Part shown: in pieces, positions 51,827 to 61,708 of the stretch
Layout of the letters: the number at the start of each line of letters is the position of its first letter
How positions within the stretch are numbered: position 1 is the first letter of the stretch
Origin: Flavobacteriaceae bacterium Ap0902
GTDB lineage: Bacteria > Bacteroidota > Bacteroidia > Flavobacteriales > Weeksellaceae
Assembly: GCA_009835005.1 (NCBI GenBank)
Contig: WTFG01000006.1
Coordinates: forward strand, 1-64,000
DNA: 64,000 nt
Direction: 5' to 3'
Translations under genes and position numbers: made by a program
The notes under the pieces: model-generated
Seen by the model: only the letters and a program-made list of their open reading frames with translations
Databases searched by the model: none
Told to the model about the DNA's origin: nothing

Positions 51827-52894
51827 ATGAGTAGAAAATTCCCTGCCGGAGTGGCAACAGGTCAATTAGTAACAGACATATTTAATGATGCGAAAAAGAA
51901 CGGTTATGCATTACCAGCGGTAAATGTTATAGGTTCTGATACCATGAACGCTGTAATGGAAACAGCCGCAGCTATGAATGCACCAGTTATTATTCAATTC
52001 TCTAATGGTGGCGCACAGTTTAATGCTGGTAAAGGATTGTCTAATGAGAATCAAGCTAGTGCAATCAAAGGTGCTATTGCAGGAGCTAAGCATATTCATG
52101 AATTAGCAGAAGCCTACGGTGCTACTGTAATTCTACATACAGATCATGCTGCTAAGAAATTATTGCCATGGATAGATGGTTTGTTGGATGCTAATGAGAA
52201 GTACTATGAAGAGCATGGTAAATCTCTATATAGTTCTCATATGTTGGATTTATCTGAGGAGCCCTTAGAAGAAAATATTGAAATATCTGTAGAATACTTC
52301 AAACGTATGGCCAAAATGGATATGACACTGGAAATAGAGTTAGGTATTACAGGGGGTGAAGAAGATGGTGTAGACAATTCTGATGTAGATGATTCTAAAT
52401 TATATACGCAGCCAGAAGAAGTTTTGTACGCTTATGATAAACTAAAAGAAGTTTCCGATAACTTCACTATTGCTGCTGCTTTTGGTAATGTACATGGTGT
52501 ATATAAACCAGGAAATGTTGTTTTAACACCTAAGATCTTAAAAAATTCTCAAGAGCATATTCAAAAAGAAAGAAGTACAGAAGAGAAGCCTGTTAATTTT
52601 GTATTCCACGGTGGTTCTGGATCATCAGAGGAGGATATCAAGGAAGCAATTGGTTACGGTGTAGTTAAAATGAATATTGATACAGATCAGCAATATGCAT
52701 TTATGACGGGTGTTAGAGAATATTTTGCTGCCAATACAGATTACCTACAAACACAAATTGGTAATCCAGAAGGTGATGATTTACCTAACAAAAAGAAATA
52801 TGATCCTAGAGTTTGGTTAAGAGAAGGTGAAAAAACTTTTATAGAAAGACTTAAAAAAGCATTTGAGGATTTAAATAATGTTAACACTTTATAA
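51827..52894 (+). CDS. fbaA: Class II fructose-bisphosphate aldolase
   Basis: 355 aa zinc enzyme. HTDHAAK contains D106 and the zinc ligand H107, with HGGSGSS and NIDTDQQYA further on, as in E. coli FbaA, where the motif is HTDHCAK. GNVHGVYKPGNVVL provides another zinc His. It cleaves fructose-1,6-bisphosphate in glycolysis and works the other way in gluconeogenesis. A terminator follows 20 bases after the stop. Confidence 0.97.
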   Translation: MSRKFPAGVATGQLVTDIFNDAKKNGYALPAVNVIGSDTMNAVMETAAAMNAPVIIQFSNGGAQFNAGKGLSNENQASAIKGAIAGAKHIHELAEAYGATVILHTDHAAKKLLPWIDGLLDANEKYYEEHGKSLYSSHMLDLSEEPLEENIEISVEYFKRMAKMDMTLEIELGITGGEEDGVDNSDVDDSKLYTQPEEVLYAYDKLKEVSDNFTIAAAFGNVHGVYKPGNVVLTPKILKNSQEHIQKERSTEEKPVNFVFHGGSGSSEEDIKEAIGYGVVKMNIDTDQQYAFMTGVREYFAANTDYLQTQIGNPEGDDLPNKKKYDPRVWLREGEKTFIERLKKAFEDLNNVNTL

Positions 52895-52913
52895 TATAAC
52901 AAGTTAAGCTTGT

Positions 52914-52949
52914 AAAAAAATCCGCTTGAGTAATCTTGCGGATTTTTTT
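52914..52949 (+). terminator. Intrinsic terminator after fbaA
   Basis: AAATCCGC pairs with GCGGATTT around a short loop and a run of seven T follows. Confidence 0.85.
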
Positions 52950-53006
52950 GTTTTGAAGAGAAACTAAAATATTTGTACATTTACTTTTCACTTAATATTC
53001 GCTCTT

Positions 53007-53858
53007 ATGGCTTGGTTTAGAAGAAAGAAAAAAAATATTCAGACTTCAACAAAGGATAAAAAAGATACGCCCAAAGGTTTATGGTACAAAACACCAACGG
53101 GTAAAATTATAGAAACAGATGAGTTAAAAGCTAACTTTTATGTGAGTCCAGAGGATGATTTTCATGTGAGGATTGGTTCTCAAGAATATTTTGAATTACT
53201 TTTTGATGATGGTAAATTCAAGGAACATGATGCCAAAGTAGAAAGTAAGGATCCATTAGAATTTACCGATACCAAAGCCTATAAGGACAGGTTGGTAGAG
53301 ATGCAAAAAAGAACGGGCCTAAAGGATGCTATTCGCAATGCAACAGGCAAACTAGATGGAAAAGATGTAATGATTAGTGCTATGGATTTTAACTTTATAG
53401 GTGGATCTTTAGGTGCTGCGATGGGGGAAAAAATTGTGCGTGGGATAGACTATGCCATCAAAAAGAAAATGCCCTACATTATGATTACTAAATCTGGTGG
53501 TGCTAGAATGATGGAGGCTGCTTTGTCTCTTATGCAACTGGCCAAAGTAGAGGCTAAGCTGATTCAATTGTCTAATGCTAAACTGCCTTATATTACAGTA
53601 CTCACAGATCCTACTTTTGGTGGGATTACAGCATCTTTTGGTATGATGGGAGATGTGACATTTGCAGAACCTGGCGCATTAATTGGTTTTGCAGGACCTA
53701 GAGTCATCAAGGAAACAATCGGTAAAGATTTGCCAGAAGGTTTCCAAACTTCAGAGTTTCTTTTAGAAAAAGGATTTATAGATGTCATAGTACATAGAAG
53801 AAATTTAAAGGGTAAATTATCTCAAATGATAGACTTCATTATAGAGGAGAAAAAATAA
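53007..53858 (+). CDS. accD: Acetyl-CoA carboxylase carboxyltransferase subunit beta
   Basis: 283 aa. The carboxyltransferase core is complete: [34 protein letters not shown] (written [11 protein letters not shown] here), [15 protein letters not shown] and GFAGPRVI. E. coli AccD carries a four-Cys zinc ribbon near the N-terminus; at that place this protein has [12 protein letters not shown] and [11 protein letters not shown] with no Cys at all. The N-terminal ribbon is thus lost or recast, as in other flavobacterial AccD. It makes malonyl-CoA with AccA; accA is not in the window. Confidence 0.95.
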   Translation: MAWFRRKKKNIQTSTKDKKDTPKGLWYKTPTGKIIETDELKANFYVSPEDDFHVRIGSQEYFELLFDDGKFKEHDAKVESKDPLEFTDTKAYKDRLVEMQKRTGLKDAIRNATGKLDGKDVMISAMDFNFIGGSLGAAMGEKIVRGIDYAIKKKMPYIMITKSGGARMMEAALSLMQLAKVEAKLIQLSNAKLPYITVLTDPTFGGITASFGMMGDVTFAEPGALIGFAGPRVIKETIGKDLPEGFQTSEFLLEKGFIDVIVHRRNLKGKLSQMIDFIIEEKK

Positions 53859-53866
53859 TAATAGAT

Positions 53867-54289
53867 TTAAGTTAAAGTTTTTAGGTCCTGTTTTTCTATC
53901 TGGTTAAGCAGGGTTTTTTTATGGGGTCTTTTTTGGTTTTCTTTAAATAAGCGTAAATACAATTCTCTACCTATCAGATTATTATCCAAGTCCATTTGCC
54001 TATCGGCAGCTTCATTGGGGAAACATGCTTCATGCATATCTGTTATCTTTTTAGCCCAATGAGTAGCGTCTTCTGGAGATTTATAGAAATATTGTGCATA
54101 ATATGCAATCAATACATTCCATGCTGCGTGTTTATAGCCATTGGCTATATTGTCTGCTAAATGCGATTGCGCATAACGTTTATCAGCCTCTAAAGTAGCT
54201 TCTATGGTTGCCGCAACGGTTCCAGGAACCAAGTGAGGTTTTTGAAGAAGTATGTAAATCAACTTTCCGCATAAATTCATAGAAAGCAT
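53867..54289 (-). CDS. Conserved flavobacterial protein (DUF6973-like)
   Basis: 140 aa from the ATG at 54289; an alternative start at 54334 overlaps the end of gltX. The pattern NGYKHAAWNVLIAYYAQ, ATHWAKKITDMHEACFP, ADRQMDLDNNLIGREL resembles a family found beside gltX in Flavobacteriia; the DUF number is from memory. It is largely helical with conserved His, Trp and Asp/Asn residues that look like an active site, perhaps a hydrolase. Function unknown. It is convergent with accD with eight bases between. Confidence 0.65.
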   Translation of the reverse strand: MLSMNLCGKLIYILLQKPHLVPGTVAATIEATLEADKRYAQSHLADNIANGYKHAAWNVLIAYYAQYFYKSPEDATHWAKKITDMHEACFPNEAADRQMDLDNNLIGRELYLRLFKENQKRPHKKTLLNQIEKQDLKTLT

Positions 54290-54317
54290 GCGGAAAGTCT
54301 TGAAAATTTTAATTAAG

Positions 54318-55826
54318 TTATTGGTTCTCACCAAAAGATATAAAGCTGTTGATTCTTTTTAAAACCTCTTCTTTGCCAAGCATATCCATAAGAATAGGGA
54401 TATCTGGACCTTGCAGAGATCCAACTAATGCCATACGCAGGGGCATCATAATTTTCCCAAAGCCAATCTCATTTTCGTTTACAAAATTTTTGATTTCTGC
54501 CTGAATTCTTTCTGCTTCAAAAGGAATAATTTCCTTGGTTCGGAATTTATTTAATATTTCTAATGTATCACTTTTCCATACCTTTTTAAGCCCTTTAGCA
54601 TCATAGGAGGTTGGGGTTTGATAAAAGAAGCTTCCTTGTTCCCATAAATCAATTATAAAATTAGCACGTTCTTTTAGTAATGATACAACTTGGAAATCAA
54701 AGTCATCATTTGTATCTATTCCCTTTTCCTTCAAAATTTCCTGAAAATCTTCTGTTAAGGTTTGATTATCCGTTTTCTGAATGTATTGATGATTAAACCA
54801 AACGGCTTTATCTGGATTAAACCTTGCTCCAGATTTACTAACTTTATCTAAAGTAAAAGCTTTGGTAAGTTCCTCCAAAGAAAAAATCTCTTGTTCTGTC
54901 CCTGGGTTCCAACCCAGGAAAGCCAACATATTGATAAACGCTTCTGGCAAATAACCTGTCTCTCTGTATCCATTGATAACCCCCTCTTCTGTCTTCCACT
55001 CTAGTGGGAATACTGGAAAACCATGCTTATCACCATCACGTTTAGATAATTTACCTTTGCCTTCTGGTTTTAAGATTAATGGGAGATGTGCAAATTGAGG
55101 TGCGTCCCACCCAAAAGCCTCATACATTAAATAGTGCAAAGGCAAACTCGGTAGCCATTCCTCACCACGGATGACATGTGATATTTTCATGGTATGATCA
55201 TCCACAATATTGGCTAAATGATAGGTAGGGAGTCCATCATTCTTCATTAAAACCTTGTCATCTAATGTAGAAGTATCAAATGTCACTTTTCCTCTGATTA
55301 AATCCATTAATTTTAATTCCCTACCTGCAGGAACCTTAAAACGGATTACATGAGGTACTTCCGCATTCAATAATTTTTGTACCTCTTCTTTAGAAAGGTT
55401 AAGAGATGATTTTAATTGTCTTCTGTTTCTATAATTATAAGTAAAAGTTTCACCCTTAGCTTCTGATTGTGCTCTTAGTTTTTCCAATTCTTCTGGCGTA
55501 TCAAATGCGTAATATGCCTTATCATCATCAATTAATTGTTGAATATATTTTTGGTAAATCTCTTTGCGTTCCGATTGCCTATAAGGAGCATAGTCGCCCC
55601 CATAACCTTGCCCCTCATCTGGTATAATACCACACCATTGTAGGGACTTTAAGATATATTCTTCTGCACCTTTCACATATCTATTCTGGTCTGTATCTTC
55701 TATTCTTAAGATAAAAGAACCGTTGTTCTTTTTAGCAAATAGGTAATTAAATAATGCCGTTCTAACACCACCCATGTGTAAGGGACCTGTAGGGCTTGGC
55801 GCAAATCGTACTCTTACTCCTGTCAT
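54318..55826 (-). CDS. gltX: Glutamyl-tRNA synthetase
   Basis: 502 aa class I synthetase. RFAPSPTGPLHMGG holds the HIGH motif and KLSKRDG the KMSKS motif; VDDHTMKISHVIRGEEWLPS is typical GluRS/GlnRS sequence. It charges tRNA-Glu and, in many bacteria, tRNA-Gln as well. Its start is five bases after the LysM gene, so it is cotranscribed; the DUF6973-like gene follows. Confidence 0.97.
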   Translation of the reverse strand: MTGVRVRFAPSPTGPLHMGGVRTALFNYLFAKKNNGSFILRIEDTDQNRYVKGAEEYILKSLQWCGIIPDEGQGYGGDYAPYRQSERKEIYQKYIQQLIDDDKAYYAFDTPEELEKLRAQSEAKGETFTYNYRNRRQLKSSLNLSKEEVQKLLNAEVPHVIRFKVPAGRELKLMDLIRGKVTFDTSTLDDKVLMKNDGLPTYHLANIVDDHTMKISHVIRGEEWLPSLPLHYLMYEAFGWDAPQFAHLPLILKPEGKGKLSKRDGDKHGFPVFPLEWKTEEGVINGYRETGYLPEAFINMLAFLGWNPGTEQEIFSLEELTKAFTLDKVSKSGARFNPDKAVWFNHQYIQKTDNQTLTEDFQEILKEKGIDTNDDFDFQVVSLLKERANFIIDLWEQGSFFYQTPTSYDAKGLKKVWKSDTLEILNKFRTKEIIPFEAERIQAEIKNFVNENEIGFGKIMMPLRMALVGSLQGPDIPILMDMLGKEEVLKRINSFISFGENQ

Positions 55827-55831
55827 AGCAA

Positions 55832-57742
55832 TTACTTTTTAAGTCTAATGACTCTTAGTTCTTTGTTAATCTTTGCTTTTCCATTCTCGGTGTCTGTATA
55901 GCTAAACTTACTAGAAAGTCTAGTCTCTGCACGGCGTGCATCAAATTCAGAAATTTTACCACTATTGTTCATTCGGTCTATCACATCATAAACGACATCA
56001 TAACCCAAAGACATGTTCTTGTTAGGCACGCTACAATATTCATCCTTAAAAGTTTTTAGGATACCTTTTTCATTTTCGCCAAAAGTATTAACCATTCTAG
56101 TGGCTGTATAGGTGAATCCTATTTCTTTTAATGCATTAATGTTATCTACGTTACTTGTAGAGAACACATCCAGTGCAGGAACAAAGAATAAACTAAATCC
56201 ATCTATACTCGCTGGATCTTGTTTCGTTATAGTGCTCACAAATTGATTTCCCAGGCTGTTATTATCAGATGCAAGAACAGCCAAGATAGGCTCATAAGTG
56301 ATATCTTCTACTGTTTTGCCTTCTCCATCTTTATAATAAGAAGTATGTTCAACAAGTTTTAGATCAGTAGGGTTTTTGGTTATAACTACATTAGCACCGT
56401 TAAATCTCTTCAAGAATTTGGCTTTCACATAGTTGGCAATCTCCATATCTCTATCCGTAGTTAATATTTTAACTTCTTGCTTGCCATTATATGATTTTGC
56501 CATTTCATCTATAATTATATCTGCAGCAAACTCATTCTTAGGTGTAGCCATATAGATATTCCCATATTGTGCTAAAGTATTAGAACTTACTACAGGAGAG
56601 AAAATCGGAATATTCGTATTATTCAATTTCTCTGCCGTATGCACTACCAAATCTTGGAAAAATGGACCTACAATCGCATCTACATCATTCATTCTACTAG
56701 ATTCTAGGAATTTATTTAATTCCTGTTTATCATTTTTACTATCTATGATTTCTAGATTGATTTTCTTTCCTTTTTTAATTAACTCTTTTAGCGCTACTTG
56801 AGTTCCTATATAAAAATCCTGAGCGATTTGTCTCTCTCCCGCATTTTTAGACATATCATCTAAAAAGAAAGGCATGATTAGTGCAATATTGATTTGATTG
56901 TCTCTAAAATTATCATCTGTAAGTTCAACCGCGCGTGGCGCAGATTCTAATTGAGCGCCTTCTGCTACGGGTATTTGCAGAATCATGCCCGCTTGCAATC
57001 CGTTTTCTAATTGTGGATTGGCGGCAATTAATTCCTCCAACGTAATGTCATATTTTCTTAGGAGTGAATATACTGTTTCCTTGCGCTCTACTTTGTGTTC
57101 AAAACTCTGTGTAGTAGGTGTAACTTGTGTTGGAACAGTTTGTTTACTAGGTATTTTGATATAGGTGTCACGTTTTAATCCCTCTGTTTGTACACTGCGA
57201 TTAGCCGCATAGATATCAGACATTTCTACGCCATACCGCTTGGCAATAGAATATACGGTTTCACCAGCCTGCACCAAGTGCATCCCTTCTGGTACTGCTT
57301 GCGTAGCTTGTGGTCTACTTGGATCAGACCCTTGCTTTGGGATTCTAATAATATCCCCAATTTGTAAACCTCTTTCCTCTATAAAAGGATTTAAACTTTT
57401 AATTTGTTCTTGAGATATATTATATCTCTTAGACAAAGAATATAAAGTTTCTTTGGGTTCTATATTGATATAACGATAACTACCATCTTCATAGTTTGCT
57501 ACGTTTGGGTTCTCTAAAGTTTGGGTTTGTGATGGGGTTTTCCCAGGAATGTTGAGTACATCTCCAACCTTTAGAATGCGATCATTTAAAAAAGGATTAG
57601 CTTCAATCAATTCTTCTTGAGAAATATTATATTCTTTACTTATACCGTAAATTGTTTCTTTTGGTTGTACCGTGTGTTGCCCTACTTGTGCAAAAGCAAA
57701 AGTGGAAAGTAACAAGGCACCAGCGAAAATCAGTTTTTTCAT
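55832..57742 (-). CDS. LysM repeats plus periplasmic-binding-like (PBP1) domain protein
   Basis: 636 aa with a signal peptide (MKKLIFAGALLLSTFAFAQ). Four LysM peptidoglycan-binding repeats (about residues 23-66, 92-137, 158-200 and 218-262, each with IYGISKEYNISQEEL-like sequence) are followed by a periplasmic-binding-protein fold (about 283-636, INIALIMPFFLDDMS, then VDAIVGPFFQ). Flavobacteriia carry this fusion beside gltX. It probably sits at the cell wall; the ligand is unknown. It drives gltX as the first gene of the operon. Confidence 0.9.
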   Translation of the reverse strand: MKKLIFAGALLLSTFAFAQVGQHTVQPKETIYGISKEYNISQEELIEANPFLNDRILKVGDVLNIPGKTPSQTQTLENPNVANYEDGSYRYINIEPKETLYSLSKRYNISQEQIKSLNPFIEERGLQIGDIIRIPKQGSDPSRPQATQAVPEGMHLVQAGETVYSIAKRYGVEMSDIYAANRSVQTEGLKRDTYIKIPSKQTVPTQVTPTTQSFEHKVERKETVYSLLRKYDITLEELIAANPQLENGLQAGMILQIPVAEGAQLESAPRAVELTDDNFRDNQINIALIMPFFLDDMSKNAGERQIAQDFYIGTQVALKELIKKGKKINLEIIDSKNDKQELNKFLESSRMNDVDAIVGPFFQDLVVHTAEKLNNTNIPIFSPVVSSNTLAQYGNIYMATPKNEFAADIIIDEMAKSYNGKQEVKILTTDRDMEIANYVKAKFLKRFNGANVVITKNPTDLKLVEHTSYYKDGEGKTVEDITYEPILAVLASDNNSLGNQFVSTITKQDPASIDGFSLFFVPALDVFSTSNVDNINALKEIGFTYTATRMVNTFGENEKGILKTFKDEYCSVPNKNMSLGYDVVYDVIDRMNNSGKISEFDARRAETRLSSKFSYTDTENGKAKINKELRVIRLKK

Positions 57743-57762
57743 ACGTAAAAATAAGGTTTGGG

Positions 57763-57770
57763 CAAAAATA
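57763..57770 (-). promoter_or_regulatory. Candidate -7 element for the LysM-gltX operon
   Basis: Minus-strand TATTTTTG fits TAnnTTTG, 20 bases before the ATG at 57742 and just after the stop of bshC. Confidence 0.45.
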
Positions 57771-57774
57771 CGAT

Positions 57775-59361
57775 TTATTTTAGGATACTATCTAAATTTA
57801 ATAGGTGATATGATGAATTAAATGGGCTCATCGCTTTATAAATTTCCTTGAAGAGGGGAGATCCATTTGTTTTATAAAATTCTGAAAAGTTAATGACCCG
57901 TTCTTGCCAATTATTTTGCGGGAATATGTAATCATATACCTCATCCACTTTGCGCATTAAATCTTGTTTTTGTTTTTGTTCAGAAAGAAGTAATCGCTTA
58001 TTTAATTTATCATAGCCATTGAGTTGTTTTTTCTTTTGTGCTTTCACCATGCCCGCAAAATCATCACCAGTCTGCTCGGCAATGCTTTCTAATTCTATAA
58101 ATTTATTTTCTAATTCTTTTTTTAATAAACCTACTTTCTCAAATAAATTAGAATTTTGCTTAGCCAATTCGTTCTTAATCTCAAATTTTGGCGTGAACAT
58201 TTTGGCTGAAACTAAATTTAAGGAACTTGCTTTATGCATCATAGCGTTTGGCAATAAGAGCATAGAATTCCTAACCACCAGCATCGGAAAAGTAATTCCA
58301 TAATGTTCAAAAACGCTTTTTAATTGCAACCAATAGGCAATTTCGCCACCACCACCTAAATAGGCCACATTAGGCAGAATTACCTCTTGATAGAGTGGTC
58401 TCAATATGACATTCGGGCTAAACCTTTCTGGATAATTATCCAAAATAGAAAGTAAATCCTCTTTGATAAAGGGCGTTTGAGATTCGGTTAAAACATATTG
58501 ATCTTTAACCAGTTCAATTCTTTCTCTCTGATTTTGATGCAAATAGAAGAGGTTGATTTCCCTTGCATATGCTTGGTTTTTATAAGCATCAAGTGCTTGG
58601 TTGGTCTGTTCTATTAATTTTTGAGAGGGATTTTCTGTTAATTCTTTTTTAAAATAAGGGATCATTAATTTCTTTAACTCAGAATCATTGCCATCTAGAA
58701 TCAGAATCCCAAATTCACCCAGTAATTCATTGACTAAACTTCTTGTAGCCTGCGCTAAATTATGGTTTGTGGTGTAAGAACCTTTAATAATTTCTTTTAA
58801 ATTCTCACTAAATATATTTTCTGGAATATTTTTAATGAATTCATTGAGCGCATGAATCGCATTTTCTGCTGGAATATTTCCTACAAAACCGCCGCTTAGA
58901 GCATCGTATTGATATCTTTTCTGATAAGTATTGAAATGATTAATTTCCTCAAAATCATGGTCTTCTGTTGCCATCCAATAAATAGGCACATATTGATAAT
59001 CATCAGATTTTTGGTTTAAAGTATCACAAATTTTAACGGTATGCAGAATTTTATAAATAAAATATAATGGACCTGTCAATAGGTTTAATTGATGCCCAGT
59101 AGTGACCGTTAAGGTGTTATTTTGTTTAAGTTTTTGAAGATTCTCCCGCTGTTTTTTGCTTAAATTTAAACCAGACATTTGCCTAGAAATCACCTTTTGA
59201 ATGATAGGCCTGTGTGCATACGAATTCAATTTCTCTTTGGCTTGCTTTGAGTAATTTTCTGGATGTGGAAACCTATTATAACGGGGTTGCAATGTAGGTT
59301 TTTCTGCTAAATAATCTTTAATAATATTAGAAATACCAGTCTCCTTAAAATCAATCTTCAT
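57775..59361 (-). CDS. bshC: Bacillithiol biosynthesis cysteine-adding enzyme BshC
   Basis: 528 aa. TVTTGHQLNLLTGPLYFIYKIL and YWMATEDHDFEEINHF are the characteristic BshC motifs, followed by a helical coiled-coil region (about 380-450). It adds cysteine to glucosamine malate to form the thiol bacillithiol; bshA and bshB are not in the window. Its start overlaps the end of the GDPD gene by 11 bases, so the two share a transcript. Confidence 0.95.
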   Translation of the reverse strand: MKIDFKETGISNIIKDYLAEKPTLQPRYNRFPHPENYSKQAKEKLNSYAHRPIIQKVISRQMSGLNLSKKQRENLQKLKQNNTLTVTTGHQLNLLTGPLYFIYKILHTVKICDTLNQKSDDYQYVPIYWMATEDHDFEEINHFNTYQKRYQYDALSGGFVGNIPAENAIHALNEFIKNIPENIFSENLKEIIKGSYTTNHNLAQATRSLVNELLGEFGILILDGNDSELKKLMIPYFKKELTENPSQKLIEQTNQALDAYKNQAYAREINLFYLHQNQRERIELVKDQYVLTESQTPFIKEDLLSILDNYPERFSPNVILRPLYQEVILPNVAYLGGGGEIAYWLQLKSVFEHYGITFPMLVVRNSMLLLPNAMMHKASSLNLVSAKMFTPKFEIKNELAKQNSNLFEKVGLLKKELENKFIELESIAEQTGDDFAGMVKAQKKKQLNGYDKLNKRLLLSEQKQKQDLMRKVDEVYDYIFPQNNWQERVINFSEFYKTNGSPLFKEIYKAMSPFNSSYHLLNLDSILK

Positions 59362-60238
59362 GTGTTTCTTTTAAAGCGTTATATGCATCAATGGGTCTAT
59401 CTGTAGCTATTATTTGAATCCCTAATACTGCCCAATCCTTGTATAAGTGGTCACCACGTGCAGCAGCTCTCTTGTCCAAGTTACCCAAAGTTCCTAGGAT
59501 GGCAGGAATTTTAAGTTGATTTAACCTTTCATATAATGTGTCTTTTGATAAACGTGTCCCTGTAAAAGCAATCATTTTAGTGGTTGGAATTTTAGTTTTC
59601 AATAACCAATCCAACTCTTGCATATTACGAGCAGAAACAGATAAATTAATTTCTGGAGCCAGTTGATGAAGTTTCTTCGCTTGTTCTACATTATAGCTGA
59701 TTAAAATGGATTGATTTTCTACGCCATATTCTCTCACTAAATTAATTACCTTATCATAGTCTACATTTCTTTTAAAATCAATCATTAGATAAGCATCTTT
59801 GTTTTTAGCCCATTTCAAAACATCTTTTAGAAATGGAATTTTATATTCTGTAACTCGCCCGAAATCATCTTTTAAATTATATTTTAATAAGTCTTCTGCA
59901 GTTAAATCTTTGATTTTACCATTTCCAGTAGTGGTTCTCTCTAGGAAATCATCGTGTAAAAGCATGACCTGTTGGTCTTTGGTTTGGATTACATCAATTT
60001 CAAAGATTTTGATATCTTGCCCATATAAATACGCCAAAGTTTCCAGCGCATTTTCTGGGTAGCCCTTGATTCCGCTACCACCGCGATGCGCAGATACTAC
60101 GGCGGCCTTATCTTCCATTAAAGCGCTTATAAGTTGATGACTATCTGCAATCGTATGGTCTATGCTAACATCTGGCGCATCCTTACATGAAAATATAAAT
60201 GCAGTAATTAAAATAAATAAAAACGATATATTTTTCAT
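59351..60238 (-). CDS. Glycerophosphodiester phosphodiesterase family lipoprotein
   Basis: 295 aa. A lipobox (FIFSC) acylates Cys18. SAHRGGSGIKGYPENAL (H51, R52, E62) and FEIDVIQTKDQQVMLLHDDFLERTT supply the catalytic His, Glu and Asp of the GDPD TIM barrel. It would release glycerol-3-phosphate from glycerophosphodiesters at the outer membrane. It leads the minus-strand pair with bshC and is divergent from lptB. Confidence 0.92.
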   Translation of the reverse strand: MKNISFLFILITAFIFSCKDAPDVSIDHTIADSHQLISALMEDKAAVVSAHRGGSGIKGYPENALETLAYLYGQDIKIFEIDVIQTKDQQVMLLHDDFLERTTTGNGKIKDLTAEDLLKYNLKDDFGRVTEYKIPFLKDVLKWAKNKDAYLMIDFKRNVDYDKVINLVREYGVENQSILISYNVEQAKKLHQLAPEINLSVSARNMQELDWLLKTKIPTTKMIAFTGTRLSKDTLYERLNQLKIPAILGTLGNLDKRAAARGDHLYKDWAVLGIQIIATDRPIDAYNALKETHED

Positions 60239-60257
60239 AAACTTTGTTAAGTTAGTA

Positions 60258-60265
60258 CAAAGATA
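60258..60265 (-). promoter_or_regulatory. Candidate -7 element for the GDPD-bshC operon
   Basis: Minus-strand TATCTTTG fits TAnnTTTG, 19 bases before the ATG at 60238. Confidence 0.5.
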
Positions 60266-60309
60266 TCAAGTCTACAACATATATACGAATATGTCAACTT
60301 TAAATTAAT

Positions 60310-60317
60310 TACATTTG
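60310..60317 (+). promoter_or_regulatory. Candidate -7 element for lptB
   Basis: TACATTTG fits TAnnTTTG, 62 bases before the ATG at 60380. Confidence 0.45.
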
Positions 60318-60379
60318 TGCTGTATTTTATTGGATAAAATAATTATATTATTGCCGTTATCCATTATAAAACTCATGGA

Positions 60380-61123
60380 ATGTCTCAGAAAAAATTGGTT
60401 TTAAAAGGAGAAAACTTAATCAAAGCCTACGGAAAGAAAAAAGTAGTGAAAGATGTGTCTTTGCAGGTAGAGCAGGGTCAAATTATAGGATTGCTTGGAC
60501 CCAATGGTGCAGGTAAAACCACAACTTTTTATATGATAGTGGGATTGGTGAAGCCTACTGCTGGAAAAGTGTTTCTGCAGAATGATGATATTACCAGAGA
60601 TGCCATGTATAGGCGTGCTCAAAAGGGTATAGGATACTTGGCACAGGAGGCTTCTGTGTTTAGAAAACTTTCTGTAGAAGATAATATTTTGAGCGTTCTG
60701 GAAATGACCAAACTTTCTAAAAAAGAACGCATCCTAAAAAGAGATGCTTTGATAGAGGAGTTTGGATTAGACCATGTGAGAACCAATAGGGGGGATTTGC
60801 TATCTGGGGGTGAAAGACGTAGAACAGAAATTGCAAGGGCATTAGCAGTAGATCCAAATTTTATCCTATTAGATGAGCCTTTTGCAGGGGTAGACCCTAT
60901 CGCTGTAGAAGATATTCAAAAAATCGTGAGGTCGCTAGTAAAAAGAAATATAGGTATTTTAATCACAGATCATAATGTACAGCAGACTTTGGCTATAACA
61001 GACAAAACCTATATCATGTTTGAGGGTAGAATACTTAAAGAAGGAACCCCAGAAGAATTGGCGGATGACCCAGATGTGAGAAGGGTTTATTTAGGTGAGA
61101 ACTTTAGATTTGAAAAAATTTAA
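60380..61123 (+). CDS. lptB: LPS export ABC transporter ATP-binding protein LptB
   Basis: 247 aa ABC ATPase. Walker [10 protein letters not shown] (residues 40-48), signature [16 protein letters not shown], Walker [14 protein letters not shown] and the switch His in [11 protein letters not shown] are in order. LptB energises lipopolysaccharide removal from the inner membrane. The LptF/G permeases are not in the window. It is followed 11 bases later by the adenosyltransferase gene. Confidence 0.96.
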   Translation: MSQKKLVLKGENLIKAYGKKKVVKDVSLQVEQGQIIGLLGPNGAGKTTTFYMIVGLVKPTAGKVFLQNDDITRDAMYRRAQKGIGYLAQEASVFRKLSVEDNILSVLEMTKLSKKERILKRDALIEEFGLDHVRTNRGDLLSGGERRRTEIARALAVDPNFILLDEPFAGVDPIAVEDIQKIVRSLVKRNIGILITDHNVQQTLAITDKTYIMFEGRILKEGTPEELADDPDVRRVYLGENFRFEKI

Positions 61124-61134
61124 TATGAAGTAAA

Positions 61135-61701
61135 ATGAAAATATATACTAAAACAGGCGACAAAGGTAAAACTTCGCTGTACGGAGGAGTCAAAGTTTCC
61201 AAAGCTAATATACGCATAGATGCATACGGAACAGTAGATGAGTTAAATTCATTTATTGGATTGGTGCAGTCCTTTCATGAGGATGAGACTATCCGTAATC
61301 AATTGCTAAAAGTTCAAAATGATTTATTCGTTTTAGGCGCAGAATTATCTACACCCAAAGAGAAAATATATCTGGCCAATGGCAAATCACGTATTGGGAA
61401 AATAGTTGAAAATGAGAATATAGAACAACTGGAATCTTGGATAGATGAATGGGAAAAAGGATTAGACCCTATGACACATTTTATATTACCAGGAGGTGGC
61501 AAAGCATCCTCTTCTGCGCATTTAGCGAGAACAGTTTGTAGAAGAGCAGAAAGAATTGTAGTAGCCTTATCAGCACATGAGGAGATTAGAATAGAAATAC
61601 AAATGTATTTAAATAGGTTATCAGATTATCTTTTTATTGTGGCTAGAGTCTTGGCAAAGCAAGCTGGCTTTGAGGATGTTAAATGGTATTCAGAGAAATA
61701 A
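61135..61701 (+). CDS. Cob(I)yrinic acid a,c-diamide adenosyltransferase, PduO type
   Basis: 188 aa. KIYTKTGDKGKTSLYGG is the N-terminal ATP-binding motif and DAYGTVDELNSFIG the next conserved block; FILPGGGKASSSAHLARTVCRRAER holds the active-site region. It transfers adenosyl from ATP to cobalamin to make coenzyme B12. It is cotranscribed with lptB and the thiamine diphosphokinase gene. Confidence 0.95.
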   Translation: MKIYTKTGDKGKTSLYGGVKVSKANIRIDAYGTVDELNSFIGLVQSFHEDETIRNQLLKVQNDLFVLGAELSTPKEKIYLANGKSRIGKIVENENIEQLESWIDEWEKGLDPMTHFILPGGGKASSSAHLARTVCRRAERIVVALSAHEEIRIEIQMYLNRLSDYLFIVARVLAKQAGFEDVKWYSEK

Positions 61702-61708
61702 AGACCGC

